Shown here: positions 31,930-45,235 of the stretch, in pieces | Numbering within the stretch: position 1 is the first letter of the stretch | How the letters are laid out: each line of letters starts with the position of its first letter | Source: Cristatella mucedo | Lineage: Eukaryota > Bryozoa > Phylactolaemata > Cristatellidae | Length of the DNA stretch: 64,000 nucleotides | Direction: 5' to 3' | NCBI GenBank assembly: GCA_009760855.2 | Contig: WPIO01000193.1 | Span: 62,001-126,000 of the forward strand | Notes under the pieces: model-generated | The model's input: only the letters and a program-made list of their open reading frames with translations | Database searches by the model: none | Told to the model about the DNA's origin: nothing | Made by a program: the position numbers and the translations under genes

Positions 31930-32210
31930 ATCGTAGGGTCTGGCTGTTATCCACCCCAAGTTCAAGATGCCTACTTAAACGGGAGATTACGGCAAGGAAC
32001 TCGAGATGGTCGCGCCGAGACGCATGAAGTTTGTTCGTACTTAGCCGGGACGTGCTATTTTAACCGGGACTCATAAAAGTCCAGGCGCTTTTATGGGATA
32101 ATCCTAAGAACCAGCATGTATTAAGGACCGACATTGGGAAATAAAGAGCTGGCGGGTGTGACGGCCACTGCTATGTACTATAAGCGATTAGGAATCATAC
32201 TGCAATCGAT
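31930..32210. other. Unassigned interval
   Basis: Nothing recognised between the SINE and the pentanucleotide repeat. Confidence 0.4.
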
Positions 32211-32354
32211 TGTAATGTAATGTGATGTGATGTGATGTGATGTGATGTAATGTAATGTAATGTAATGTAATGTAATGTAATGTAATGTAATGTAATGTAA
32301 TGTAATGTAATGTAATGTAATGTAATGTAATGCAATGTAATGTAATGTAATGTA
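32211..32354. repeat. (TGTAA)n pentanucleotide repeat
   Basis: About 28 units of TAATG with TGATG variants at the left. Same unit as the LINE-B tail at 43556-43687, but no LINE-B sequence adjoins it. Confidence 0.95.
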
Positions 32355-32749
32355 CAACAGGCACTCGCCTGTCGCAACAGCAAAAATGAGCAGAATGAGA
32401 CGGGCAGGGAGAGAACATTCGAGAAAGAGAGAATGATAAAGAGAAAATTGTTTGGACGGAGTGGCCAAATAAGATGGACTAAGAAACTGACAGGGAGGCT
32501 GTGGATTCGGCTTTAAGTGGTATAATTTAGGGAAACCGGATGCCCTGCATATGGCACAGGTAAGGACGATTTTTATTGGGAGAAATAGCAATCAAATTTT
32601 ACTTTTTCCATTTGGGATGCAGGAGCTGAATCCACTCCTTAGTAGGAAATTGAGTCTGGTGACTTGACGATTGCGGGTTTCTGTTAAAGCAGCCGCACGC
32701 TCGAACCAACAAAGCCTTGCCTTCCGTTTTTTGGTTCATCGTCTATGTA
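32355..32749. other. Unassigned interval
   Basis: No ORF or repeat recognised. Confidence 0.4.
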
Positions 32750-32899
32750 TTGAGCTGGTTTGGCCTAGCGGTTAAGGTGGTCGCCCTGACTAAGGTCTGA
32801 CTGAGGTCGTGGGCTCGAGCCCCAAGGCAGATGTGAAGCGCATGGATAGATATTCAGTTCTCTTAGGGCGCTATATAAATGAATTAGTATTATTATTAC
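32750..32899 (+). mobile_element. SINE-2: tRNA-like head on a LINE-A tail
   Basis: Box A region TGGCCTAGCGGTTAAGG and box B GGGCTCGAGCCCC, directly followed by GTGAAGCGCATGGATAGATA, CAGTTCTCTTAGGGCGCTAT, ATAAATGAATTAG and (TAT)n. The second half is a diverged LINE-A 3' terminus with both hairpin arms. Confidence 0.75.
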
Positions 32900-33084
32900 T
32901 ACGTAAGCCGTAGGCCAGCCTAGATGCAGAAGACCTAATGAATGACATGCTCTTTTTCACCATGAGAGTTCTCTGTAGATATAACCGCGTTCGACTGCTC
33001 GTCTTCGTGACTGCTAGTAAGGATCGGGATGATAATACTGGACAATAAGCACTGGGACATTTGTGCAACTCGACTGTAAATACA

Positions 33085-34575
33085 GGAACCTCACAACTTG
33101 CTAGTAAGTTCCGATCTGGCTTTAGAGCTAATCACTCCACAGAGTCAGCATTGCTTAGGGTATACAACGACCTACTTCGGAATGCAGACATGGGTAGAGT
33201 GTCTCTGCTTGTTTTGCTCGATCTTTCGGCAGCTTTTGATACCATCGATCACCAAGTTCTTCTAGAGCGCCTCTTATCTCGCCTGGGCATCACTGACACT
33301 GCTCTGCAGTGGTTCAGGTCCTCTCTCAGTCTGAGACTCCAGAGTATTGACGTGAATGGACAAAGATCATCTGAAGTACATCTGAAATATGGAGTACCTC
33401 AGGGCTCCTTGCTAGGTCCGGTTCTTTTGACGGTTTATACTCTCCCTCTTGCAGATGTGATTGCCAAGCACAATCTAGGCTTTCACATCTATGCGGATGA
33501 CACTCAGTTGTACCTTTGCTTTGATCCCTCCCAGCCTTCAAGCACCTCAAATTCTATGCACTCACTAGCTGCATGTATCAATTAAATCCACACAGGGATT
33601 GCATATAATTTTCTAAAACTAAACGATGATAAAACTAACTCACTAGTTATGGGCAAACCCAGGGCGATTACCAAATTGGGAAGGCTGACGCTCAAAATTG
33701 GCTCTCCAGCATATCTCCTGTTGAATCAGATTGAATCTAGCTTTCATATTCCAAATAAATCTCTCGTTAGACGACCATATCAGCTCCACAGTCAAATCCG
33801 CCGATTTTCAGCTTCATAACATTGCTAATATCTGGGCTTATTTAGATAAGGATACCGCATCTAAGTTGGTCCATGCATTCGTGATATCCCTTCTCGACCT
33901 CTGCACCTCACTGCTTGCTGGCCTACCGGCATGGGTAATCAGGTGATTACAGCAAGTGCAAAACTCTGCAGCTAAGCTAGGTTTGTCTGTCGCGTGCGTC
34001 CCAGTTGCCACATGACACCAGGTCTTGCCGACCTGCACTGGCTACCAGTTAAGCAACGGATCGACTTCAAGGTTTTTTCGCTCACTTTTAGGTCGCTTTA
34101 TTCTTTGGCTTCAGCCTATCTCTCAGATATACTTCCCCATCAGGCAAAGCATCGTACCTCCCGCTTTTCGGAATCCAACAGTCTACAAATACCTCGTACA
34201 AACCTCAAATCCTTCGGAGACCGTCCATTTAGTTCATATAATCCCAAAGCTTAAAACTCGCTCCCGACTTGCGACAGAACATCCCTGACTTGACAACATT
34301 TAAAAAGAACTTGAAACACACGTATTTAGGACAGCATTTGGTGGGTCCCTGTGATTCATCCTTCACCAGCTTATGAGTGCTGACACTGTGCATGCTGCCA
34401 CTAACCACATTTGCGTGCTGACCCTGTGCATGTCACCCCTAACCATGTAATGCATTTTTTTATCAAGCATAATATTACTCATTTTTCAATAGCCCTTGCC
34501 TTTGCAGCAAACGTAAAGCGTCCAGAGAGAGATTGAGTGCTCTGTGGGTGCTTTATCAAGTGCATTGTCCTTATC
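33085..34575 (+). mobile_element. LINE-A, longest RT copy
   Basis: RT from the fingers to the 3' end. ASKFRSGFRANHSTESALL, LLDLSAAFDTIDHQVLLERL (motif A), GVPQGSLLGP (motif B) and YADDTQLYLCFDPS (motif C) are all intact in the frame 33061-33585. A stop and indels follow, then KLNDDKT, the C-terminal LHWLPVKQRIDFKVFSLTFR frame (34000-34254) and the 3' UTR with terminal hairpin near 34510-34560. Endonuclease missing: 5'-truncated. Confidence 0.9.
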
Positions 34576-34579
34576 ATCC

Positions 34580-36511
<1,932 letters not shown>

Positions 36512-36889
36512 CACCCTCTTGGCCTGGAGCGTAGCTGCCGCTTTTGTCGGACCCTAGCTCTCGGTGTCCGTCCTCGGCTTATTCCCTTACACCTGTATTT
36601 TATTACATGGCTACTGCGCCAGCTTGCCATCCTTTCGCTCTTTGTCTAATGGAGTACAGTAGCCAATCGACGTCGTGACCGCTCTTTGTCTGACCAAAGC
36701 TCCATTCTGAGATGAACGGATCTCGTTGTCAGACTGACATCTCATTCAGCTCCTGGTCAACTATTGTGTCCCCTACCCAATTCTGCTTCGCTAGTCCACC
36801 CGCTACGGGTTGCTCTAGGTGCCCTAGTCAGATCCACTGAGGCAAGGGCTAGTATCGCTGCTAACCTGAGAGTTGCCCCAGTGCAAAAG

Positions 36890-37010
36890 CATCGTTGAGT
36901 TGGCCGATTCTTCGCTGCAACAGCTTAACTGTAGTCCTGCTCACTTGAGCTTCACTAAGCCAGAACCATCTTTGCCTCACTCACTTAAGGTTTGCCAGTG
37001 GCTCTGAAAT
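36890..37010. repeat. 110 bp dispersed repeat, second copy
   Basis: Matches 6215-6330 (GTTGGCCGATTC, CAGCTTAACTGTAGTCC, CTCACTTGAGCTTCACTAAG). Confidence 0.55.
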
Positions 37011-37780
37011 GTTACTGTGCCTGGTTTCGCTTCGCTACCACCCTCAAGGAACAATGCGATGCCTCGCTTGGCTCAGCTTTGCGTCGCCGCCAGCTTCATT
37101 TTTGCTGGCCGACTTAGCTTCGTTTAGCCTAGCGATGTGTCGCTTCGCCTTCTTTTCGCCACGTGACGCAGCTCTCGGCTCACTGTAGCTTTGCTTCGCT
37201 CGATAAACCCTTGTCTCGCCAGCTTAACCTTAAGGCGCCCAGTGAAACTTCAAGCGGTAACGCCTAGCTTAGCTAAACCCCAAGATGCGTATACTCGCTC
37301 GCTTTAGCTTATTCCAGCCAACACCCCGTACCTCGTCCAATTTACCTTTGCTCCGCCTGAAAAAACGTGGCTCCTTTCTTAGGACTGCGCTCGGAATAAA
37401 TTATAATACTAATAGGAATAATTGAGCCCGTGTGGAACTGAACTTTTTGAAGGCACTCCACCAGTGCTGTAAACGGAGCGCCATCAAATGGCCAAAGTTT
37501 CAATGCATCCCTAAAAATTCTGGCCTCCCTCTCCAAACTGGGCTCAACATGCTTAACGCTCCCGGAAGTAGTATGTTTTTGCATGTTATGAAGCCTAGGG
37601 CTCGACCTTGACCCACATTAATAAGCTCACTTCACTCGCTTGTCTCGTGCTCCGTCAAGTCTTAAGTTTCCGTAATATTAAAAAACATAATAGGCTACGT
37701 ATTCCACTAAAATTAGGATATATATTACAGTAACAATTTTAAAACTGTTATTTGATAATTAGAGTTAAAGAAGTTTTTTG
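37010..37780. other. Unassigned interval
   Basis: 37040-37320 is unusually rich in TTCGCT/AGCTT words. No coding signal recognised. AT content rises sharply from about 37670. Confidence 0.4.
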
Positions 37781-37789
37781 TATTATGTA

Positions 37790-39160
37790 AATGTACCTGG
37801 AAAATGACGATTTTATTCGGCGGAAGGGTGAACAGTTTGGTGACCACGCAAAACGTATTCGAGAAGAATTCACAAAAAGAACAGGCCTTCGTCCTAAATA
37901 TTCCTTTTCGAAGACTAGTTGAGACACTATGATAGCTAGTTTGCAAACAATTCCTAATACAAATGTAAAATATCCCGACAATGGGAAAGAGGTAAAGAAT
38001 GAGGATTGTTCATTTGAAAGAGAATCTAGTAAATTAGTAAAGATTGAAGAAACTAGTTAGTTTTTAGGTGGAATGTTATCAGATGGAAAGTTCATGGATT
38101 ATGAGTATATTGGTTTGAAAAGAAATGAAGTTATATTTGATAGAATATTTGAAATAACGAGCGATGACTTAAAAAGAGTAATACAATAGCTATTTAAAAC
38201 TAAGAGTGATTTAAAATTAATCATTGTTGTTTCTCCTATTCTTGCAGATGAAAAAGGCGCTTATAACTGCCATTCTTTCGCTGGAGTAGGCGATGCCAAG
38301 ATAAATAGAATTTCAGATATTGATAAAATAAATAGAATGCAGTGTACTTATTTTGATAAAAGGGCTGAGGAATGGTTAGATACAGGATCTAGTTGGAGCT
38401 TAGTTGGAATCATGGCCTTACATGCGAAGTTTACTTATTTAAGAAGCCATTTTTGAGGAAGTTAGTTACCAAAGCCTGCTGGATTGGAAAGTAAGAGAGC
38501 TACTGATAAGATAAAAAAAAAACGTTTTAGATAACTGATGTGCTTTATGGTGATTTTTAAGATTTTTACATAGGAGAGATAATCATCCAGAATCAATTGC
38601 AGATTTAAATATGATGTTATTTCAATGCTATTCTCATCTTATACCAAAATTACAAGAATTATTCAATGTAAGACAAGGATATCTTTATCAAGCATTGAAC
38701 GTTAATGATATTGCAGTATTACCAGATTTGCCTGATATTACAGTAAATGTTTTCGAATACCACAATGGAAGCCTAAACCCACTAATAGTAGTTGATGAAG
38801 AAAAGGAGAAACACTTAGAACTTCTAGTATTTAGAAATAGAGAGAAGACTAAATCACGCTATGTAAATATTTGAAACTTTAACAGTTTGCTCTGACGTTC
38901 AAAAGGACATGGAACTCAGGCAACTTGTGAAAGATGCCTGTGTAGATTGTATTCACAGGATAAGATTGATTTTCATATTGAAGCTGGTAAGAAAAAAAAC
39001 GGTAACAAGTCAAGAATAAAAAATGCCAAAAGCAAAAGTAGAAAATACGGAACTTGTAATCTTTGTTACTTTAGAGAAAACTCAAAAAACCGTATGGTGT
39101 CCTTATGCTGCTTATTCAGGTTTGGCAGAGCCTAAGTGTTTACATCTGACCTTGACTTTT
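37790..39160 (+). pseudogene. Fossil protein-primed family-B DNA polymerase, N-terminal region
   Basis: AT-rich tract, clearly unlike its surroundings, with broken plus-strand frames. Short stretches in order: AEEWLDTGSSWSLVGIMALH (38370-38430), a CALW-then-TGA segment near 38540, RDNHPESIADLN (38575-38610), DLPDITVNVFEYHNGSLNPL in the open frame 38611-38874, a CERC zinc-finger-like piece near 38930 and, after a frameshift, KTVWCPYAAYSGLAEPK where the exonuclease Exo I acidic motif would lie. This order fits the large N-terminal part of protein-primed B polymerases of Polinton/Maverick and related virus-like elements. Stops of all three kinds, frameshifts and the absence of exonuclease and polymerase motifs make it inactive. 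The 43-codon frame at 37791 may belong to the same element. Confidence 0.62.
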
Positions 39161-39164
39161 ACAG

Positions 39165-39245
39165 GTCATCAGAAAGTAAGCACGGCAACTATGATAGAGT
39201 TCTCTGAGGGTTCTTTATCAAGTGTAACATTATTATTCTTTTGTT
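39165..39245 (+). mobile_element. LINE-A or SINE-2 3' tail
   Basis: ATAGAGTTCTCTGAGGGTTC, TTTATCAAGTGTAAC and ATTATTATTC: the distal half of the LINE-A terminus, directly beside the polymerase fossil. Confidence 0.6.
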
Positions 39246-39339
39246 ACATCAGATGATAGCTTATGCCAACATTGTTCTTTCTACTAATTTTCATGTCATT
39301 CGCTCTATTGGTCATTGTACAATATCAATATACGTGTTG

Positions 39340-40440
39340 TTGGGGTATTAATCCCAAGACTTATCAGGTCAAGAAAGCAACACTACACCAAGAGAGGCTT
39401 GAGCAACTGCCGCCAATTCTCCTTTTGTATTATTCATAATAAAGACTCCGGAACGAGTCGTGGCAGACCAGGTGAACTCATATATTGAAACTTCAAATGT
39501 GGCTAGTTAGTTTCAGACTGTTTTTATGGTTAGTCATTGCACAGTCAACCCTGTTACGGGTGTACAACGGCCTACTTAGGAATGCTGCCATGGGTCGAAA
39601 TTCTCCCTGCTTGCTTTCTATTTGATCTTTCAGCAGCTTTACATACTAAAGATCACCAAGTCCTTGAACGGCTCACATCTCGCCTGGGAATTACTGGTAC
39701 TGCAATGCATGCCTTCGGGTCCTATCTCAAAGGGAGTCCCCATTGTATTGATGTGAATGGACAAAGATCATTCGAGGAGACTTTGAAAGATGGGGGAACC
39801 TCAAAGCTCCATGCTTGCTTCTGTTCTTTTCATGGTTTATACTCTTCTTCTTGCCGATGTGATTTCCATGCACAATCTAGGCTTTCACTTTTATGTGGAT
39901 GACACTCAGTTGTACCTTTGTTTTGAACATTCCCAGCCATCCAGCTCTTCGATTTTTTTCGGCTCTATTTCTCCATGTATTGATGACGCCCGCTTATGGA
40001 TGCCAGCAAATATTCGTAAAAAGAATGAGCGTAAAACCAAATTATTAGTTCTGGGCGAAGCAAGTGTGATTCACTAATTGGAAAAGCTAACGCACGAAAT
40101 CGTCTATTCCAGAATATCTCCAATTGAATCTGAACGAAATCTATAAGTCAGGCTTCCAAGTGACCTTTTGTTAGACGACCACATCAGCACTACAATGAAG
40201 TCCATCTACTTTCACCTATATAACACTGCTAAAATTTGGGTTTCATTACACACGGATACCACATCTCAATTTGTCCAGGCATTTAGACGTCATTTCTCAC
40301 TTTTGTAACTAATTAAAAGCAGGTCAACCGGCCTGTGCACTCAGGTGCTAATAGCAGGTACAAAACTCTACAGGTAAGCCGTGCTTTTAGTTCGCATTCT
40401 TCCACAGCCTTGAACTTATTCCCGACTTACTTAACGACGT
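39340..40440 (+). mobile_element. LINE-A RT copy, 3' UTR missing
   Basis: Starts in the RT N-terminal region (GTCGTGGCAGACCAGGTGAA, compare 63870) and passes motif A (LFDLSAALHTKDHQVLERL, altered) and motif C (HFYVDDTQLYLCF). It degrades after KLLVLGEASVIH and stops at the junction with the copy G stub near 40440. Confidence 0.8.
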
Positions 40441-40444
40441 CTCC

Positions 40445-40560
40445 TGAGTAGCCACGAGCAGGCTGCAGCAGCGAGAGTAGAGCCAGCTGCGAGGCAAGAC
40501 AGAAACTGCGCCGGTGCAAATATGGAGTCTACAGCACTAAAAAATAAGTCATGCTAGCAG
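40445..40560 (-). pseudogene. Beta-propeller-like family, copy G (5' stub)
   Basis: Only the start and 5' flank remain: minus strand AATAAGTC-type exon edge preceded by TCTGCTAG, then the SQLAASRG-region GCCAGCTGCGAGGCAAGACAG. Coding blades are absent. Confidence 0.45.
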
Positions 40561-40566
40561 ATAATG

Positions 40567-40599
<33 letters not shown>

Positions 40600-40955
40600 C
40601 ACTTTATAAAGTGCCCTCAGATAACTCAATCTCTCTCTAGGCGCTTTGCATTTGCTGCAAAGGGAAATGCAATTGAATGGTGAGTACAATCATGCTTGAA
40701 AAATAAACAAAATGAATAATTTGGTTAGCTTTGACGTGCAGAGGGTCTGCATACAAATGTGGTTAGTGGCAGCATGCACACTGTCAGCACGCATGAGCAC
40801 GTGAAGGACAAATCACGGGGACCCACTAAATGCTGTCCTAAATAGGTGTTTTTAAGTTCTTTTTAAATCAGGTCAGGTGGGGGATGTTTTGATGCAGGTC
40901 GGGAGGGAATTCCATGCTTTGAGAGCATACGAACTAGACGGAAACTTTGAAACTT
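40561..40955 (-). mobile_element. LINE-A 3' UTR with (AAT)n
   Basis: (AAT)n at 40561-40599, then the hairpin arms GTGCCCTCAG..AGGCGCTTTGC and the full 3' UTR to CATGCTTTGAGAGCATACG. 5'-truncated. Confidence 0.85.
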
Positions 40956-40959
40956 TTCT

Positions 40960-42510
40960 ATAGCAAACAAGTTGTAAAAGTCAAGAAACACAAGGAAATT
41001 ACATTACCTTAGCATGAACATCGTTCAACTCCAAGGTACACAAATTACCACAGCAGTAACAGCTTTCTAGTACCACAACAAGAGTATTACTAATATGACT
41101 CCACAGCAAAAGGGTGGCTCAGTCTGCTACAGACTACCATCTTCCGTGACTGCCTCGTTCCAGCATTGGACGCGTGACTTCCGGAAGCCAACGGAGCATG
41201 CAGTGCCACCCCGACTGGCAAACAGTAATACATTTAGTACCTTCAAAACCATGCGAGTACTGCTGACCTTAATTCCAAGCAAATATTGTTATCACTTCAT
41301 AATATTTGGAAAAATACTAAATAACGAATAGTACAGAGATTTTGAAATAGTTAATTAATAGCTAGAGCTAGGCTGATTTGGAACTCACGCTAATATAGCA
41401 GCAGGAGAGCCTTACTGAAGAGCTATCTCGACGACCGGCGATAGGCATTAAAAGATTACAACTGCAAACCTCCGCGGCTTATTAATATTGCCCACTGCAT
41501 AGCTGACACCCGGAGCTAAAGACAGGCAGAAAACACAGTGCCACCTTTTCTCATTTTGGGTCATTTGAATATTTTTTTAACTTATTCTATCTGACGCGTT
41601 CAGTATCAAATTTTGTGCACTGACTGACCATTTGTCTCTTGCGGAGCACGTGCACCGCCCTACTCCGTTCAAGTGTCACAGACTTGACCAATGTCTTCTA
41701 CAAGTGCAGGATATTATCATCAAGTATTGCCAACGTTGTTTATCTGACCACATGCAGATCACATACAGTCTGGCTTATCTACCGTGTGCCAACCTCATCC
41801 ACATCTTAAACATATGTTTAACTCCAAAAACCTCAAGAACCTTGACGTCGAAGATGCCCATGCGACCATTTTTGCTAAGCCTCGGCTGCTCAAATCAACC
41901 TTCCGACCTGTCACTACTTATAGGTTGCTTTCACGTCACACTAGCCGGCATTCTCTACTAGTTTTCCACTCCGAATAAACACGATATGTGCCCTCACACC
42001 GACGGCCTATGGTTTACCATGGAAACTAACCTAGCTAGGTCTACTTAGCCAAAGCTTCAAAAAAGTATACAAAAGGTCGGGACTGCCTGTCCATCGACAG
42101 GCATACGAGGGCTACTGTAGATCATACCAATCAAAAACAATAATTCACTTTATATAGCACCCACAGATGTGCCTAATCCCATATTAGGCCCTTCACGTTA
42201 GGTGGAAGGAAAGACTGGTCGCGTGGTTAGTGGTAGCCTTCTAAATGATTACACGCATAACATGGTTAGGGTGACTTGCACCGGGTCAGCCTGCAAGTGT
42301 GGCTGGCTACAACATCCATATTTTAAGAGGCATACATACACCGAGCACGAATTACGCGAGCCCACTAAATGCTGTGATATAAGGATGCGTTTGTAGATTC
42401 TTTTCAAATCTGCTCAGGTAAGGGAATGTCGTTAGGCCAGTACGAAGTAAGTTCCCTGAGTCTGGGTGATGAGTACTAATGGCATCATTGCCGAGTAATT
42501 TGAGGATCCT
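40960..42510. repeat. Unit 3: partial duplicated block
   Basis: 40970-41570 is the unit downstream block. 41575-42125 is the LINE-A endonuclease fragment (plus: LAEHVHRPTPFKCHRLDQCL, LSDHMQITYS). 42130-42510 is the LINE-A4 3' region (minus). The order and junctions are the same as 27165-29050 and 52140-55850. Confidence 0.75.
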
Positions 42511-42512
42511 TA

Positions 42513-43165
42513 ATAACAATAGTAATGCACTTGATAAAGCGCCCTCATAGAATTTAATCTCTTTCTAGGCGCTTTACTTTTGCTGCAAGAGGAAATGCAA
42601 TTGAATAGTAAGTAAAATCATGCTTGAAAAAAAATGATAAATATGGTTAGGGGTGACATGCACAGGGTTGGAATGAAAATGTGGGTAGCGGCAGCATGCA
42701 TAGTGTAAGCACGCATAAGCACGTGAAGGACGAATCACAGGGACCCACTAAATGCTGTCCTAAAAAGGTGTGTTTTTAAATTCTCTTTAAATGTGATCAG
42801 GTGGGGGATGTTCTGACTCAGGTCGGAAGGGAGTTCGCTGCTTTGGGAGTATACGAACTGAATCCACGATCTCCAAAGGATATAAGGTTAGTACGTGGTA
42901 TTTGTAGACTGTTGGATTCCGAAAGGCGGGTGGTACGATGCTTAGCCTCATGGGGTAGTATATCTGAGAGATAGGCTGGAGCCATAGAATAAAGGGACCT
43001 AAAAGTGAGCGACAAAACCTTGAAGTCAATCCGTTGCTTGACTGGTAGCCAGTCGACCAGAAGTGGAGTAATGTGGCAACTGCGACCCTAACCACGGACA
43101 AGCCTAGCTGCAGAGTTTAGCACCAGCTGCAATTGCCCGATCGCACATGCTGGTAGGCCAGTCAG
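42513..43165 (-). mobile_element. LINE-A 3' region
   Basis: AATAACAATAGTAATGCACT tail, hairpin GCGCCCTC..AGGCGCTTTAC, 3' UTR, and RT C-terminal coding to about 43130 (minus strand LLGPFILWLQPISQIYYPMR). Inserted between LINE-A4 and Repeat C of unit 3. Confidence 0.85.
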
Positions 43166-43179
43166 CAGCTGTGAGTTTC

Positions 43180-43555
43180 GAAATTCGAGAACTCATACCG
43201 AACAAAATCAGTCTCAAAAAAACGTGTGTCTGCGATGCCACGCTTGCAAGTTAATCTGGAATCAATATGTCTTCAACCCCCGGGCCGAAATCATTGAGCT
43301 CTACTAATCCAGGCCCAGCGGTCGCTTTCACCCGGCACGAGGCAAAAGCACTACTAACGCACACTGGCGTCGTTTTATGATAGTGAAGTAAGCACGTAGC
43401 TCGTAGAAGTTAATGGTTGCCTCGGAAAGCGAAATTCTTGGATGCTTGGATTTCAGGCAGCACATGGACGCTGTCTGACTGCCTAGGCAGCAAATACATT
43501 TCCAGTGAAAATCTAGCCACTCTTTTAAAATGATTATTATAGAAATACACCTGAG
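43180..43555. repeat. Repeat C, copy 4
   Basis: Matches 1080-1420 over about 340 bp. Its right edge is the LINE-B tail. Confidence 0.7.
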
Positions 43556-43687
43556 GTAATGTAATGTAATGTAATGTAATGTAATGTAATGTAATGTAAT
43601 GTAATGTAATGTAATGTAATGTAATGTAATGTAATGTAATGTAATGTAATGTAATGTAATGTAATGTAATGTAATGTAATGTAATGT
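43556..43687. repeat. (TAATG)n tail of LINE-B
   Basis: About 26 perfect pentamers at the 3' end of the minus-strand LINE-B copy. On the element's own strand it reads (ACATT)n. Confidence 0.95.
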
Positions 43688-45090
43688 ATCTCCGTCAGTA
43701 ACTCCATAAAGTCATATAGACCATGTGGGTGTTACGCAGAAGAGTTTTGTATAGCCCACTCCCAGCCTAAGCGGCTTTCGGTATGCATTCGGTAGCCAAC
43801 AGACTTCGTCTCACGCAACAAAGAAAAAGTGGGAAGCATAGCAGAGTTAGGAGAGCAGTTGATGTAGTGAGTAGCATACAAGTAGCAGTTCAGGACCGCT
43901 GAAAAAGATGTGCCATAGTCGGCAGTTGGAGAGTAGATGTCGTTGCGTAAGAATTGTGGAAGCGAGTTCCACAGTCTAGGACCTGCAGAGCTAAAGCTTC
44001 TGTCGCCAACTGTCTTTAAGCGGAGGAATGGGACAGCTAATTTATTGTCCACACAGGACCTGAGGGCGCGAATAGGCTGAAACTGATGCGGCAGTTCAGC
44101 TAGGTATGAAGGAGCCGAGCCGTGACGGGCCTTGTGGGTCAGCTTAAGAACTTTGCTCTGTATCCTTTGCTCAACCGGCAAGCATTCTAGCTCTTTCAGC
44201 AAAGGAGACACGTGCTCAAACCGCTGGGACTTGAAGACCAGCCTTGCAGCCATATTCATAGTCCGCTGTAGTGTCATAATGGCTTTCTTTGGTAGCCCAG
44301 CCAAAAGGGAATTACAATAATCAAGCCGAGACAGAACTAAAGAGCTATTAAAATTGTTTACAAGCCACTGTGGGAGACAGCTTCTAATCTTGGATAGGGA
44401 TCGGATGTGATGGCTAGCTGTAGAGGCAGTCTTTTGAATGAAGCTTTTGAAATTGAGGCAGCTGTCGAACACGACACCTAGATTACGAGCACGTGGTGAA
44501 GGTCGCACAATAGCATCACCTATTAGAACAGCAAAGCCTTTTAATCCAGCCACACGCTTAGGGTGTCCTATGAGATGCAGTTCGGTTTTATCGTCATTTA
44601 ATTTCACGAAGTTTTCCGACATCAAGGATCGAATATCGGCAAAGCAAGCATTCAGTTTCTCAGTTGCTGCAGCAGATTATGACGGTTTAAATGACAAATA
44701 CAACTGAGTATCGTCAGCATAGAAGTGATATCCTATTCCATGGGCCTTAATCACTTTTCCCAGAGGTTGCGTATAAATGGAGAACAGCAAGGGACCAAGT
44801 ACAGACCCTTGAGGGACTCCACAGGTGACCCGTCTCACGTCTGAGACCTGACCCCCACACGACACGGATTGAACACGATCAGACAAGTAGGATTTAAACC
44901 ACGCCAGTGCTTCGTCTGCCAGACCGATCGTTGTTCTTAATCGTTCAAGCAGAACTTCGTGATCAATGGTGTCGAACGCAGCAGACAGATCTAGCAGAGC
45001 TAAGGCAGTGACGTTCTTGTCGTCGTTGTCACGTAGAATGTCATTGTTAACACGGAGGGTCTCAGCTGTTAAGCTTTCCGTCAAAGAGTC
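43688..45090 (-). mobile_element. LINE-B, best copy (RT to 3' end)
   Basis: CR1/L2-type RT. Frame 45084-44677: LLDLSAAFDTIDHEVLLERL (motif A), CGVPQGSVLGPLLFSIYTQP (motif B), YADDTQLYLSFKPS (motif C), then TAA. The same frame resumes at once and is open from 44625 to 43732 with LNDDKTELHLIGHPKRVAGL, RARNLGVVFDSCLNFKSFIQ, LSRLDYCNSLLAGLPKKAIM, NMAARLVFKSQRFEHVSPLL and LWNSLPQFLRNDI, ending close to the 3' tail, so the 3' UTR is short. The only defect visible in this portion is that one TAA, which the second copy shares. 5'-truncated before the RT fingers. Confidence 0.9.
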
Positions 45091-45235
45091 GTGTCGTCAG
45101 GGACCGGTCACCCTTTTTCCCGACGGCCGCCCTTTGTATCGTTCTCCTCGTTCTTTTCGTACTGATGCCACTCGAGACTTCGTCCTGGCTGATTTTATTC
45201 TTCACGCTAAGCTTACCAATTTCTTAGCTTTTGAG
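45065..45235. repeat. 150 bp dispersed repeat, second copy
   Basis: Counterpart of 1540-1700. Confidence 0.5.

Noticed and set aside
32178-32591. Frame with repeated HYITL units (137 codons)
   Set aside because: Produced by the TAATG pentanucleotide array.
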